Source of the DNA: Zoogloea sp.
GTDB taxonomy: Bacteria > Pseudomonadota > Gammaproteobacteria > Burkholderiales > Rhodocyclaceae
DNA: 35,976 bases
Reading direction: 5' to 3'
Assembly (NCBI GenBank): GCA_017309145.1
Contig: JAFLDU010000014.1
Span: forward strand, 1 to 35,976
Shown: piece by piece, positions 1 to 8,612 of the stretch
How positions within the stretch are numbered: position 1 is the first letter of the stretch
How the letters are laid out: each line of letters starts with the position of its first letter
Notes under the pieces: generated by a model
Database searches by the model: none
What the model saw: only the letters and a program-made list of their open reading frames with translations
Told to the model about the DNA's origin: nothing
Made by a program: the position numbers and the translations under genes

Positions 1-447
1 TCCTTCAATGCCTGGCTGCACGAGCTCTACCTGGTGCTCGGGATCTTCATCCCGCTGATCGTCACCAACTGCATCGTGCTGGCCCGGGTGGAGGCCTTCG
101 CCGCCAAGAACGACCCCATCGACTCCACCGTGGACGGCATCGCCATGGGGGTCGGCCTGACCCTGGTCCTGGCCGTGCTCGGCGCCTTGCGCGAAGTCAT
201 TGGCAGCGGCACCCTGTTCTCAGGCATCGAGATGATCTTCCCTTCGGCGCACGGCATCGTACTGTTCGGTGATGATTACCCGGGCTTCCTGGTCGCCGTG
301 CTGCCGCCTGGTGCCTTCATCGCCCTGGGTTTCCTGATCGCCGGCCGCAACTGGCTGGAAGCCCGCAACCAGGCCCGTGCCCGCCTGCAGCCGCCCGCGT
401 CACACCGCCCGTCCGACCCGGCTGGCGACACCGTCGAGGCCGCCTGA
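1..447 (+). CDS. rnfE: RnfE/RsxE, ion-translocating oxidoreductase subunit E (5' end outside window)
   Basis: The frame is open from base 1 and ends at a TGA at 445-447, so about 148 C-terminal residues are visible of a protein usually near 230. The family signature LGIFIPLIVTNCIVL followed by a short RVEAFAAKN loop is present, together with hydrophobic segments typical of this inner-membrane subunit. In known systems RnfE belongs to the RnfABCDGE complex, which couples electron transfer between NADH and ferredoxin to ion movement across the membrane, or keeps SoxR reduced. The tail (about the last 35 residues) is polar and proline/arginine rich. The next gene, nth, starts one base after this stop, the usual rnfE-nth pairing, so the two are probably co-transcribed. 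Confidence 0.93.
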   Translation, partial: SFNAWLHELYLVLGIFIPLIVTNCIVLARVEAFAAKNDPIDSTVDGIAMGVGLTLVLAVLGALREVIGSGTLFSGIEMIFPSAHGIVLFGDDYPGFLVAVLPPGAFIALGFLIAGRNWLEARNQARARLQPPASHRPSDPAGDTVEAA

Positions 448-448
448 G

Positions 449-1090
449 ATGGCCGACATGCGCCTGGCCAGCGTGGCCGAAGCCTTCCGCCGCCTGCGGG
501 ACGCCAACCCCAACCCCACCACCGAGCTGGAGTACGGTTCGCCTTACCAGCTGCTGGTGGCCGTGGTGCTGTCGGCCCAGGCCACCGACAAGGGCGTCAA
601 CATCGCCACCCGCAAGCTCTTCGCCCTGGCCCCGACCCCCGAAACCATGGTGGACCTGGGTGAGGAAGGCATCGCCGAGCAGATCAAGACCATCGGCCTG
701 TTCCGCAACAAGGCCAAGAACACCCTGGCCCTGTCACGCCAGCTGCTGGAGCGGCACGGTGGCGAGGTGCCCAATGACCGGGACGCCCTCGAAGCCCTGC
801 CCGGCGTCGGCCGCAAGACCGCCAACGTGGTGCTCAACACCATTTTCGGCGAACCGACCATGGCGGTGGACACCCACATCTTCCGCCTCGCCAACCGTAC
901 CGGCCTGGCCCCCGGCAAGGATGTGCTGGAGGTGGAGAAGCGCCTGGTGCGCCGCATCCCCAAGGAATTCATGCGTGACGCCCACCATTGGCTGATCCTG
1001 CACGGCCGCTACGTGTGCATCGCCCGCAAGCCCAAATGCGGCGGATGCCTCCTCCACGACCTGTGCCTCTACCGCGACAAGACGGAATAA
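449..1090 (+). CDS. nth: Endonuclease III (DNA glycosylase/AP lyase)
   Basis: This 213-residue protein matches the length of E. coli Nth (211). It excises oxidised pyrimidines and cleaves the abasic site by beta-elimination in base-excision repair. Visible features are the helix-hairpin-helix LPGVGRKTANVV (residues 117-128) with catalytic Lys123, the catalytic Asp141 in VDTHIFRLANR (18 residues later, as in E. coli K120/D138), and a C-terminal [4Fe-4S] loop with Cys190, 197, 200 and 206 in the C-x6-C-x2-C-x5-C pattern. The open frame extends 24 codons further upstream into rnfE. The ATG at 449 was chosen because it gives the family length and lies directly after the rnfE stop, consistent with translational coupling. 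Confidence 0.96.
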   Translation: MADMRLASVAEAFRRLRDANPNPTTELEYGSPYQLLVAVVLSAQATDKGVNIATRKLFALAPTPETMVDLGEEGIAEQIKTIGLFRNKAKNTLALSRQLLERHGGEVPNDRDALEALPGVGRKTANVVLNTIFGEPTMAVDTHIFRLANRTGLAPGKDVLEVEKRLVRRIPKEFMRDAHHWLILHGRYVCIARKPKCGGCLLHDLCLYRDKTE

Positions 1091-1105
1091 GGAAACCCCG
1101 ACACC

Positions 1106-1534
1106 ATGTTCGACCCCTCCCGCGACCAGGCCCGCCAGTTCTTCGTGGCCGCCTGGGCCAAGCACAAGAATCGTGAAGTCCTGACCCAGCTCGAGATCAT
1201 CGCCGCCGATCTGGTGGCCCATCACCCGGAGTACCAGCCCCTGCTGGAAGACCCGGACGCGGTCTACAAGGACTTCAGCCCCGAGGACGGGCAGGTCAAT
1301 CCCTTTCTGCACCTGTCCCTGCACCTGGCCATCGAGGAGCAGCTCTCGATCAACCAGCCGCCGGGCCTTCGCGAGGCCTTCGAGCACTGCCAGGCCCGCC
1401 ACGGCGACCGCCACGCGGCGCTTCACGACGTGCTCGAATGCCTCGGCGAGACGATCTGGAAGGCCCAGCGCGACAAGGCCCCGCTGGACGCCCGCGCCTA
1501 CGTGGACGCGGTTCGCAAGCGCGCCGGCCTCTGA
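1106..1534 (+). CDS. DUF1841 family protein
   Basis: This is a 142-residue soluble protein of unknown function. It begins MFDPSRDQARQFF and carries the strongly conserved central block NPFLHLSLHLAIEEQLSI followed by NQPPG, which I recognise as DUF1841, a family common in beta- and gammaproteobacteria. The sequence is rich in histidine and acidic residues (HHPEYQP, EHCQARHGDRHAALHDV), and the conserved histidines could bind a metal, but that is only inference. The start at 1106 is preceded by an AAGGAA ribosome-binding site at about 1089-1094. It follows nth by 15 bases and probably belongs to the same transcript. No signal peptide or membrane segment is seen. Confidence 0.85.
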   Translation: MFDPSRDQARQFFVAAWAKHKNREVLTQLEIIAADLVAHHPEYQPLLEDPDAVYKDFSPEDGQVNPFLHLSLHLAIEEQLSINQPPGLREAFEHCQARHGDRHAALHDVLECLGETIWKAQRDKAPLDARAYVDAVRKRAGL

Positions 1535-1570
1535 GCCAGTCATGCCGTATTGCACGCTGGTAGTCTTCCT

Positions 1571-1589
1571 GGCCGGCAAATCGCCGGCC
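1571..1589. repeat. Short perfect inverted repeat between the DUF1841 and DUF5610 genes
   Basis: GGCCGGC at 1571-1577 and GCCGGCC at 1583-1589 are exact reverse complements around a 5-base loop (AAATC). No T-run follows on either strand, so it is a poor Rho-independent terminator. It could be a partial terminator or an operator. Confidence 0.45.
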
Positions 1590-1649
1590 CGCCTCCTATA
1601 CTGATGCTGGACAGGGACTCATCCCTGACTCATTAGGGAGCCAACCATC

Positions 1650-2243
1650 ATGGCCATCGACGCCTTGAGCACCTCGGTCGTCAACAACGCACAAAGCACA
1701 GGTAATGCCTCCAAGGCACGTGAAACCCCTGCACTCACCGCTGCCGGCGTTGAAAAGTCGGTTCGCCAGACCACCGCCTCGCAGATTCTGCAGGCCTCGG
1801 CCGAAGTCTCGATCAAGGCCGGGGAAGAATCCCAGGCCCTGCTCTTCAAGTCGGCCATCAGCCGCATCAACGAGCTGCTGGCACCGGAGTTCGGTGACAA
1901 CGCCCTCCAGACCGCCGCCGCCAACCAGGACAACTCCGCCCAGGCCACCGCAGACCGCATCCTCAGCGTGTCCACAGGCTTCTATTCGGCCTACGCGGCC
2001 CAGCGTCAGGGGGACGACGCGGAGCAGGTGCTCAACGACTTCGTCGGCGTGATCCGCTCGGGCTTTGAGCAGGGCTTCAATGAGGCCAAGGACATCCTCA
2101 AGGGGCTGAAGGTCCTGGAGGGCGATGTCGCCAGTGGCATCCAGAACACCTGGGATCTGGTCCAGAAGGGCTACGACGAATTCCTGAACAAGCAGCTGAG
2201 CAGCATCAGGACCGAAACCGAACCGGTGGCCAAGCCTGCCTGA
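1650..2243 (+). CDS. DUF5610-like protein
   Basis: A 197-residue protein starting MAIDALSTSVVNNAQS, with a low-complexity polar N-terminus (about 1-60) and a helical C-terminal region (about 85-190). The C-terminal block ATADRILSVSTGFYSAY, FVGVIRSGFEQGFNEAKDIL and GLKVLEGDVASGIQNTWDLV resembles DUF5610 as I remember it. Its function is unknown. There is no signal peptide or membrane helix. A GGGAG ribosome-binding site sits about 10 bases upstream of the ATG. The 115-bp gap after the DUF1841 gene, containing a short perfect hairpin at 1571-1589, suggests it may be transcribed on its own. It converges on the gene ending at 2258, only 14 bases away. Confidence 0.7.
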   Translation: MAIDALSTSVVNNAQSTGNASKARETPALTAAGVEKSVRQTTASQILQASAEVSIKAGEESQALLFKSAISRINELLAPEFGDNALQTAAANQDNSAQATADRILSVSTGFYSAYAAQRQGDDAEQVLNDFVGVIRSGFEQGFNEAKDILKGLKVLEGDVASGIQNTWDLVQKGYDEFLNKQLSSIRTETEPVAKPA

Positions 2244-2257
2244 ACCCGCTGATCCGG

Positions 2258-3049
2258 CTATGCATCCCGCGCCAGGCGGGCCGCGGCCAGGAAGTCGAGC
2301 ATGATCGGTGCGCTGTCGAGCAGATCGGCACTGGCGCCATGGAACTCCGGGTGCCACTGGAAACCGGCCACATAGCCGGCGCCCTTCCAACGGATCGCCT
2401 CGATGATGCCATCGACAGCCCTCGCCTCCACCTCGAGATCATTTCCCAGCCGATCGATGGCCTGGTGATGGATGCTGATCACCTTTCCCGCCCCCCGTCC
2501 CGCGTAAAGTTCGGCCAGCCGGGTGCCCGGCACCACGGCCACATCATGGACGTGCCGGTCGTAGAGCGTGGGCTCCACGTGGCGGGCCGCCTCCGGGCAG
2601 GCACTGGCGATGTCCTGGTAGAGGCTGCCGCCCAGGGCCACGTTGATGAGCTGGCAGCCCCGGCAGATGCCGAGCACCGGCTTGCCCTGGAACACGAACT
2701 CCCAGAACAGCTCGATCTCATAGCGATCACGGATCCGATCCCCCGGCCAGAGGGGGCTGGTCGGTACCATCCCGTAGGACTCCGGCGCCATGTCGGCGCC
2801 CCCCTGCAGCACCAGTGCATCCAGCTCGGCGGCGTATTCCTTCAGCGAGACGGCCCGCCTGTCCACACCGCCACCGGTCTCGATGGTCGGCACCATGAAA
2901 GCCAGTGCCCCGTGGGCCATCACCCAGTGGGCGATCGACTGCTCGATGTACTGCAGGGTCTTGCCCGGGAAATTCAGCTCGGCCGGCGGCTCGTGCATAA
3001 GGCGGGCCGACAGGCCGATACGCAGCGGACGAGAGCCAGCCTGGCTCAT
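2258..3049 (-). CDS. Class I glutamine amidotransferase-like gamma-glutamyl hydrolase (peptidase C26 family)
   Basis: A 263-residue protein of the PuuD-like family, which hydrolyses gamma-glutamyl bonds such as gamma-glutamyl-GABA. The nucleophile is Cys129 in LGICRGCQ, and His233 and Glu235 in FQWHPE complete the triad. The oxyanion-hole region [12 protein letters not shown] is at about 81-92. The open frame reaches 3070, but the ATG at 3049 is preferred: it overlaps the upstream stop as ATGA (start 3049-3047, stop 3048-3046) and has GGAG just upstream. This tight coupling to a carboxylate-amine ligase gene suggests that one enzyme makes, and the other breaks, a gamma-glutamyl or amide bond. 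The substrate cannot be read from the sequence. Confidence 0.85.
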   Translation of the reverse strand: MSQAGSRPLRIGLSARLMHEPPAELNFPGKTLQYIEQSIAHWVMAHGALAFMVPTIETGGGVDRRAVSLKEYAAELDALVLQGGADMAPESYGMVPTSPLWPGDRIRDRYEIELFWEFVFQGKPVLGICRGCQLINVALGGSLYQDIASACPEAARHVEPTLYDRHVHDVAVVPGTRLAELYAGRGAGKVISIHHQAIDRLGNDLEVEARAVDGIIEAIRWKGAGYVAGFQWHPEFHGASADLLDSAPIMLDFLAAARLARDA

Positions 3050-4164
3050 GGCTCCGCCCAGCGCAGGCATTGCTGCCGCACCAGTTCGGGCAGCAGGGGG
3101 TCACCGGCCTGCCGGTCACGCAGCCACTGGGCATCATTGCGGCGTGCCCCCGCATCGTCGGCCAGCCGCGCACACACGGCGGCCGTTCCCAGTTCGGCAG
3201 CGTGATGGCTGATCCGGCCGATCAGGCGCACGATATCGTCGCCCAACATGCCGCGCTCGCCGCTGGACGGATCCACCCAGATGCCCCCGTAGCCAAACCG
3301 GCAGGCCTGGAAGCGGTTGAAGGCATAGACCAGATAGTCGTCCTCGGTGGGGCGGAAAGGCTTCTCCACGATCAGCCAGCGGGCCAGGGCCTGGATCAGT
3401 GCAGCCAGCGCCGCCGCGCGCTCCACCGTCAGCGGCGTGTCCAGCACCCTCACCTCGATGGTGCCGTACTCCGGCTTGGGGCGGATATCCCAGTAGAAAT
3501 CCTTCATGCTCTCCACCACCCCGGTCCGCGTCATCTTGGCGAAGTAGCGCTTGAAATCTTCCCAGGTCAACACGAAGGGGGCCCGGCCGGACAGCGGAAA
3601 GGCAAAGATGGAATTGAGACGGGCCGAATCGAAGCCAGTGTCCTTGCCCTGCACGAAGGGTGACGAGGCCGACAGGGCGATCAGATGCGGGATGTAGCGT
3701 GACAGGCCGTGCAACAGCAGCAGGGCTTCGTCGGAGCCGGGGCAGCCGATATGCACATGCTGCCCGAACACCGTGAACTGCTTGGCCAGGTAGCCGTACA
3801 GATCGCTCAGATGCTGATAGCGCGCCCCATCCGAGATCCGTCGCTCCCCCCAGTGCTGGAAAGCATGGGCGCCCCCGCCACAGATGCCGACGTCGAGCCT
3901 GCGGGCCCCTTCCAGCAAGCCATCACGCAAGGCGGTAAGCTGGGAAAGCGCATCGGCGTAGCCATCACAGATGCCGGTGGCAATCTCGATCATGCTCTGG
4001 GTGATCTCCGGCTTCACGTCACCGGAGAATCCCTGCTGGTGAAGCACCCGCAACAGGTCCGGCGCCACCCCGACCAGATCGTAATCATGGGTGCTGACCA
4101 ACTGCAGTTCGAGCTCGATGCCCAGGGTCAGGCAACGTGAATGGGCAAAAGACTCAAGCGCCAC
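3046..4164 (-). CDS. YbdK-type carboxylate-amine ligase (glutamate-cysteine ligase family 2)
   Basis: This is a 372-residue protein, the same length as E. coli YbdK. Visible family motifs are [11 protein letters not shown] (about 13-23), [16 protein letters not shown] (about 51-66), [11 protein letters not shown] (about 132-142) and [13 protein letters not shown] near residue 238. GCS2 enzymes form an ATP-dependent amide bond to the gamma-carboxylate of glutamate or a similar acid. YbdK itself has only weak glutamate-cysteine ligase activity and its true substrate is unsettled. The start is a GTG (4164-4162) lying 11 bases inside the end of the upstream antiporter gene; an ATG at 4171 is out of frame. 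It is the middle gene of a three-gene overlapping unit. Confidence 0.88.
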   Translation of the reverse strand: MALESFAHSRCLTLGIELELQLVSTHDYDLVGVAPDLLRVLHQQGFSGDVKPEITQSMIEIATGICDGYADALSQLTALRDGLLEGARRLDVGICGGGAHAFQHWGERRISDGARYQHLSDLYGYLAKQFTVFGQHVHIGCPGSDEALLLLHGLSRYIPHLIALSASSPFVQGKDTGFDSARLNSIFAFPLSGRAPFVLTWEDFKRYFAKMTRTGVVESMKDFYWDIRPKPEYGTIEVRVLDTPLTVERAAALAALIQALARWLIVEKPFRPTEDDYLVYAFNRFQACRFGYGGIWVDPSSGERGMLGDDIVRLIGRISHHAAELGTAAVCARLADDAGARRNDAQWLRDRQAGDPLLPELVRQQCLRWAEP

Positions 4165-5380
4165 GGGTCATCTCCTTGCCTTCCGGGGTCTCGCCACAAT
4201 GGCTCAAGGCCCACTGGGTCGCGATGGGGCCCAGGATCTCCATCACCATCGCCGCACCGGCCAGGGCCGCCGCCACCTTCATGCCCATCGCCGGAAAGGC
4301 CGAATACAGGCTGGCCGTCAGCAGGAAGGCGGTACCCGACATCGGCAGCAGGGCCACCCCGAGAGCCGTCGCCTGGGCCGTAGAGAGGCCGGAGCGACGG
4401 CCGAACAGGACCGTGCCGGCCACCTTGGCGAAGGCACGCAGCAGCAGCAAGGCCACCCCCGCCAGGCCCCCCCCGACGATCAACCGCCAGTCAGCGGCCA
4501 TGCCATTGGCCACGAACAGCAGCACCACCAGCGCCCCACCCGCTGTCCCAAAGTGGCGTGGCCACAGGCAGGGACGCGGATCGCGGCTGCGCAGCAGCAT
4601 GCCGGCCAGCAAGGGCACCAGGATGGGCGAGGCCCCCGACAGGCGGACCAGCACCAGGGCCAGGAAGATCAGCCCGAGCAGCAGCAGCGCACTGTTTTCG
4701 TTGGCCAGATCGAGGCGGCGCCGGGCATAGCCCACCGCCAGGGCCAGCAGGATCGCCAGCACCAGTGTGTTGAGCAGGAACCACAAGGGCGGCCGGAGCG
4801 CCTCCAGGGCGTTGTTGCCATGCACCTGCCCGAGCAGACCCAGGACCAGTTGCACCGCCACCACCGCATAGATCGTGTTGAGCGCCGACAACACCAGCAG
4901 GCGCTCGGTGACCTGGCCCCGCGCACCGATCTCACTGGCCACCCGCATCACCACGACGGGCGAGCTGACCATGCATACCGCAGCCAAGGCCAGCGAGCTG
5001 CCAGGTCCGAGGCCCAGGTAATGACCGATGCCGAAGACCAGGGAGAAACTCAACCCGGCCTCGGCCACACTGGTCGCGGCCAGCCAGGGATTGGCCCGTA
5101 GCCAGGGCAGATTGACCCGGCTGCCCAGTTCGAAGAGCAGCACCGCCATGGCCACTTCCAACCCATGACGGAAACCTTCGGACAGTTCCAGGCCGGCCCC
5201 GTCGAAACGACTGGCCGATGCAAGCAACCCGACCAGGGTGTAGCCCACGATACGGGGCCAGCGCAAAAGCCGGAACACGGCTTCGCCGGCGAGCGGCGCG
5301 ATCACCAGCAGTAAGGCCAGGGCAAAGCTGGTATCGAGGGGCGGGGTCCAGCCGGGCAGGAAGGACAGATCGAGGGTCAT
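4154..5380 (-). CDS. CPA2-type monovalent cation:proton antiporter (Kef/NhaS-like membrane domain)
   Basis: A 408-residue, almost wholly hydrophobic protein with about 11-13 membrane segments. The Na+/H+ exchanger fold is suggested by [18 protein letters not shown] near the start, [16 protein letters not shown] in the middle (about 138-153) and [18 protein letters not shown] near the end. There is no C-terminal TrkA-N/RCK domain, so it is shorter than KefB/KefC (about 600 residues) and probably lacks NAD(H) or glutathione gating. The frame is open to 5566, but the ATG at 5380 has an excellent GGAGGAG site and gives the normal N-terminus. It is the first gene of the unit with the ligase and hydrolase. 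Transport specificity is unknown. Confidence 0.82.
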   Translation of the reverse strand: MTLDLSFLPGWTPPLDTSFALALLLVIAPLAGEAVFRLLRWPRIVGYTLVGLLASASRFDGAGLELSEGFRHGLEVAMAVLLFELGSRVNLPWLRANPWLAATSVAEAGLSFSLVFGIGHYLGLGPGSSLALAAVCMVSSPVVVMRVASEIGARGQVTERLLVLSALNTIYAVVAVQLVLGLLGQVHGNNALEALRPPLWFLLNTLVLAILLALAVGYARRRLDLANENSALLLLGLIFLALVLVRLSGASPILVPLLAGMLLRSRDPRPCLWPRHFGTAGGALVVLLFVANGMAADWRLIVGGGLAGVALLLLRAFAKVAGTVLFGRRSGLSTAQATALGVALLPMSGTAFLLTASLYSAFPAMGMKVAAALAGAAMVMEILGPIATQWALSHCGETPEGKEMTRGA

Positions 5381-5596
5381 GCGGTCTCCTCCGACGAGGC
5401 CGCCGGCTCTGCGGCGCAAGGGGTGCCACGGTGGCTGGGCATCAAGCAATCGCGGGTCTGGGAAGCGCCAGGAGAGATCCTGACAGCGGAACCGGCACAG
5501 GATGGTCTTTGGTAGAGCCACCCTGCGAGCCAGAGGTTCCCGAACCCGCTGAATCGGATGCAGCACCGAGCACCGAACAGGCGACGATGTCGAGTC

Positions 5597-5622
5597 AACG
5601 CAAACGGGCCCCGCAGGGCCCG
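5597..5622 (-). terminator. Rho-independent terminator of purM
   Basis: On the minus strand a perfect 7-bp GC stem (CGGGCCC/GGGCCCG, 5605-5622, 4-base loop) is followed by TTTGCGTT. It lies 35 bases after the purM stop. Confidence 0.75.
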
Positions 5623-5656
5623 CATGTCTCGCTCGGGGGCTGCCGCCCCGGAAGCG

Positions 5657-6691
5657 TCAGATCACCACGGTCTGGGCCTGGCCGTCGGCGCGGGCCTCGA
5701 TGGTACCGAGGGTATAAACCGTCTCGCCGGTGCTGCGCAGTTGGGCAGCCGCCATTTCGGCGTCTTCGCGGGCGACGATGACCACCATGCCGATACCGCA
5801 GTTGAAGACCCGGTACATCTCCTGGGCATCCACATTGCCGGCGCTCTGCAGCCACTGGAACAGCTTGGGCAGCTCCCAGGCATCCTTCTTGAGCACCGCG
5901 GTCAGGTTGTCGGCCAGCACGCGGGGCACGTTGTCGAGCAGGCCGCCACCGGTGATGTGGGCCATGCCCTTGACCAGACCGTCGCGCTTCTCCATCAGGG
6001 CCAGCATGGACTTCACGTAGAGGCGGGTCGGCTCCATGATCACATCCTTCAGCTTGCGGCCATGGAAGTCGGCTTCCAGGTCGGGCTTGCTGACCTCGAT
6101 GATCTTGCGGATCAGGGAATAACCGTTGGAGTGGGCCCCACTGGAGGCCAGGCCCAACACCACGTCACCCGGGCGGATGGTGGAGCCGTCGATGATCTTG
6201 GACTTGTCCACGGCGCCGACCGCGAAGCCGGCCAGATCGTACTCGCCGTCGGGGTACATGCTGGGCATCTCGGCAGTCTCACCGCCGATCAGGGCACAGC
6301 CGGACAACTCGCAGCCCTGGGCGATGCCCTGCACCACGGTGGCGGCGGTATCCACGTCCAGCTTGCCGCAGGCGAAGTAGTCGAGGAAGAACAGCGGCTC
6401 GGCACCCTGCACCAGAATGTCGTTGACGCTCATCGCCACGAGGTCCTGGCCCACGGTATCGTGCTTGTTGAGCTGGAAGGCGAGCTTGAGCTTGGTGCCG
6501 ACGCCGTCGGTACCGGACACCAGCACCGGGTCCTTGAATTTCTTGGAGATCTCGAACAGGGCGCCGAAACCGCCGATGCCGCCGAGCACCTCCGGGCGCA
6601 TGGTGCGCTTGGCAAAGGGCTTGATACGGTCGACCAGGGCATCGCCGGCATCGATATCCACACCGGCATCGCGATAGGTAAGGGAGCTCAT
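5657..6691 (-). CDS. purM: Phosphoribosylformylglycinamidine cyclo-ligase (AIR synthetase)
   Basis: The 344-residue product closely matches E. coli PurM (345). It uses ATP to close formylglycinamidine ribotide into aminoimidazole ribotide, step five of purine synthesis. Recognisable segments are [17 protein letters not shown] at the N-terminus, the nucleotide-binding [16 protein letters not shown] (about 57-72), [32 protein letters not shown] and [16 protein letters not shown]. All blocks are intact. A purine-rich GAAGAG lies upstream of the ATG at 6691. It is transcribed away from hda, and the 203-bp gap between the two starts must hold both promoters. No purN is adjacent; the gene looks monocistronic, with its own terminator. 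Confidence 0.97.
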   Translation of the reverse strand: MSSLTYRDAGVDIDAGDALVDRIKPFAKRTMRPEVLGGIGGFGALFEISKKFKDPVLVSGTDGVGTKLKLAFQLNKHDTVGQDLVAMSVNDILVQGAEPLFFLDYFACGKLDVDTAATVVQGIAQGCELSGCALIGGETAEMPSMYPDGEYDLAGFAVGAVDKSKIIDGSTIRPGDVVLGLASSGAHSNGYSLIRKIIEVSKPDLEADFHGRKLKDVIMEPTRLYVKSMLALMEKRDGLVKGMAHITGGGLLDNVPRVLADNLTAVLKKDAWELPKLFQWLQSAGNVDAQEMYRVFNCGIGMVVIVAREDAEMAAAQLRSTGETVYTLGTIEARADGQAQTVVI

Positions 6692-6894
6692 GGGTTCTGT
6701 GATCTCTTCTGAAGCGACCGGCCACTTCGGGTAAAACGCTCATCGGGTTGAGCGCCCCGCCGCGACCGGCTACATTAACGGGCCTTGCGCCGCAAACTGC
6801 CGGGCCATTCCGCCCGTTGCGCGCAAACAAACCCGAATTTTAGCCGAAATGTCGCCCGCCCGCCCCTGCCCGGTGCGCGGAGGCGAAACCGCCC

Positions 6895-7575
6895 GTGAAG
6901 CAACTCACCCTCGATCTGCACGCTGACGCCCCCCCGCTGCTGGAGAACTTCGTCGCCGCGGCCAATGCCGACCTCCTGGCGGCCCTTTACGAAGCCGTCC
7001 CGGTGGCCGATGTGCCCCAGCATCTCTTTTTGTGGGGTGACGCCGGCAGTGGCCGCAGCCACCTGCTCAAGAGCGTGGTCACCGCCGCCGCCCAGGCCGG
7101 CCGCCCGGCTTGCTATCTGCGGGCCAGTGATGTGGGCGCGACCCTGCCGGAGGCGCCGGCCCTGCTGCTGGCGGTGGATGACGTGGAAGCCCTGGGCCCG
7201 GAGGCCCAGATCGCCCTGTTCCGGGCCTTCAATGGCGCACGCAGCCAGCGCATGACCCTGATCACCAGCGGCTGTGCAGCACCGCTGCACCTGCACCTGC
7301 GCGAAGACCTGCGCACCCGCATCGGCCAGAGCCTGATCTTCGAGGTCAAGTCGCTCACCGACGAGGACCGCCTTGCCATTCTGGATGCCCAGGCGGCGAG
7401 CCGGGGCCTGCGCCTCGAACCCGAGATCGTCCAGTATCTGCTGCGCCACGGCCGCCGTGACCTATCCAGCCTGCTGCGCACCCTCGACGCCCTCGACGCG
7501 GCCTCCCTGGAGCGCAAGCGAGCCATCACCCTGCCTCTGCTGCGTGAGATCCTGCAGCGCGACCTGAGCCTGTGA
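6895..7575 (+). CDS. hda: DnaA regulatory inactivator Hda
   Basis: A 226-residue AAA+ protein homologous to DnaA domain III. Hda with the DNA-loaded sliding clamp stimulates ATP hydrolysis by DnaA, preventing re-initiation. The N-terminal clamp-binding motif KQLTLDL (2-8) supports the GTG start at 6895, which is preceded by GGAGGC. The P-loop is GDAGSGRSH (48-56); arginine in place of the usual lysine is normal for Hda. LLAVDDVEAL serves as Walker B and RTRIGQSLIFEV holds the sensor/arginine-finger region. The HAD phosphatase gene follows after 55 bases, an arrangement I recall from other betaproteobacteria, so the two are probably co-transcribed. Confidence 0.93.
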   Translation: MKQLTLDLHADAPPLLENFVAAANADLLAALYEAVPVADVPQHLFLWGDAGSGRSHLLKSVVTAAAQAGRPACYLRASDVGATLPEAPALLLAVDDVEALGPEAQIALFRAFNGARSQRMTLITSGCAAPLHLHLREDLRTRIGQSLIFEVKSLTDEDRLAILDAQAASRGLRLEPEIVQYLLRHGRRDLSSLLRTLDALDAASLERKRAITLPLLREILQRDLSL

Positions 7576-7630
7576 GCCCCGGCGCCTCCATCCAAGCCCC
7601 TTTTTCCTGACTTGCCCTGACAGACCCGCC

Positions 7631-8296
7631 ATGGAACTCGCACTCTTCGACCTGGACAACACCCTTCTCGCCGGCGATTCGGATTTCGAATGGGCCCAGT
7701 ACCTGATCTCCCGCGGCGTGCTCGACAAAGAGGTTTACGAGGCCCGTAACCAGCAGTTCTTCGACCAATACAAGGCCGGCACGCTGGATATCTTCGAGTT
7801 CCTTGATTTCCAGCTCAAGCCCCTGGCGCGCCACAGCCGCCAGCAACTCGACGCCTGGCACCGGGAGTTCATGGAGACCCGCATCCAGCCGATGATGACC
7901 GACGCCGCCAGAACCCTGGTCAACCAGCACCTGAGCGCCGGCTCGGTGGTGGCCATCGTCACGGCCACCAACAGCTTCGTCACCGGCCCCATCGCCCGTG
8001 CCTTCGGCATCCCGCACCTGATCGCCACCATCCCCGCCCAGGAGAACGGTGCCTTCACGGGTCAGCCGCGCGGTATTCCGGCGTTCAAAACAGGCAAGAT
8101 CGAGCGGGTCGACGCCTGGCTGGAGAGTCTTGGCCTGTGCTGGGGCAGTTTTGCCAGGAGCTGGTTCTACAGTGACTCCCACAATGACCTGCCCTTGCTC
8201 GGCAAGGTCAGCAATCCGGTGGCGGTCGATCCGGATGACACCCTCCGTGCCCATGCCGAAAGCCAGGGCTGGCCGGTGATCTCGCTCCGCGGCTGA
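7631..8296 (+). CDS. HAD-IB family phosphatase
   Basis: A 221-residue cytosolic hydrolase of the SerB-like HAD-IB subfamily. Motif I is FDLDNT (Asp7 nucleophile, Asp9 acid/base), motif II is AIVTATNS (about 112-119), the motif III lysine is in the FKTGKIERV region, and motif IV is [11 protein letters not shown]. The C1-type cap lies between motifs I and II. Relatives include phosphoserine and histidinol-phosphate phosphatases and lipid-phosphate phosphatases, so the substrate is not defined. The position after hda suggests operon membership. The sequence is intact with normal codon use. Confidence 0.88.
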   Translation: MELALFDLDNTLLAGDSDFEWAQYLISRGVLDKEVYEARNQQFFDQYKAGTLDIFEFLDFQLKPLARHSRQQLDAWHREFMETRIQPMMTDAARTLVNQHLSAGSVVAIVTATNSFVTGPIARAFGIPHLIATIPAQENGAFTGQPRGIPAFKTGKIERVDAWLESLGLCWGSFARSWFYSDSHNDLPLLGKVSNPVAVDPDDTLRAHAESQGWPVISLRG

Positions 8297-8612
8297 CGCA
8301 CCAGGCCAGCCTCCCCTCTTCCGTCGCGGCCTCTCCCCGGGCCCAAGCACCCGGGCGGCCTCGTCGCGCCTGGCCGACATGCATCCCTTGACGATATCCT
8401 GCCCGCCCCCGGCAGGCCTTTCCGATGGCGCGCCTGCTCGCCGACCTCAAGCGAGCAGCAGCGAGTTATCGAATTTTTATAAAAAAATAAATTCTGATAA
8501 TTCAGGCTATAAATCTAAAGTATCCCAAGATGGGTACGTTAAGCCTCGGACTATCGGGACCTCGCCCTCCCCGAATCACCTAACTCCACGTTTCCCTTTT
8601 GAGGAGGCTACG
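8297..8612. other. Intergenic region upstream of the first chemoreceptor gene
   Basis: This 316-bp gap is GC-rich to about 8460 and then becomes strikingly AT-rich (8468-8520). The sigma-28-like promoter is at the end of the AT-rich part. No tRNA or small gene was recognised. The chemoreceptor frame is open back to 8379 in this region, but no ribosome-binding site or domain supports translation there. Confidence 0.6.
8516..8542 (+). promoter_or_regulatory. Sigma-28 (FliA)-type promoter of the first chemoreceptor gene
   Basis: TAAAGTAT at 8516-8523 matches the FliA -35 consensus TAAAGTTT at 7 of 8 bases. After exactly 11 bases, TACGTTAA at 8535-8542 matches the -10 consensus GCCGATAA at 5 of 8. 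Chemoreceptors are classical FliA targets. Confidence 0.65.

Noticed and set aside
1570..1586. Sigma-54-like spacing (GG at 1571, GC 12 bases later) ahead of the DUF5610 gene.
   Set aside because: The -24/-12 match is poor outside GG/GC and the bases are explained by the perfect GGCCGGC inverted repeat.
5381..5566. Extended N-terminus of the antiporter frame.
   Set aside because: The 62 extra residues are Arg/Pro-rich and unlike the family, while the ATG at 5380 has a strong GGAGGAG site.
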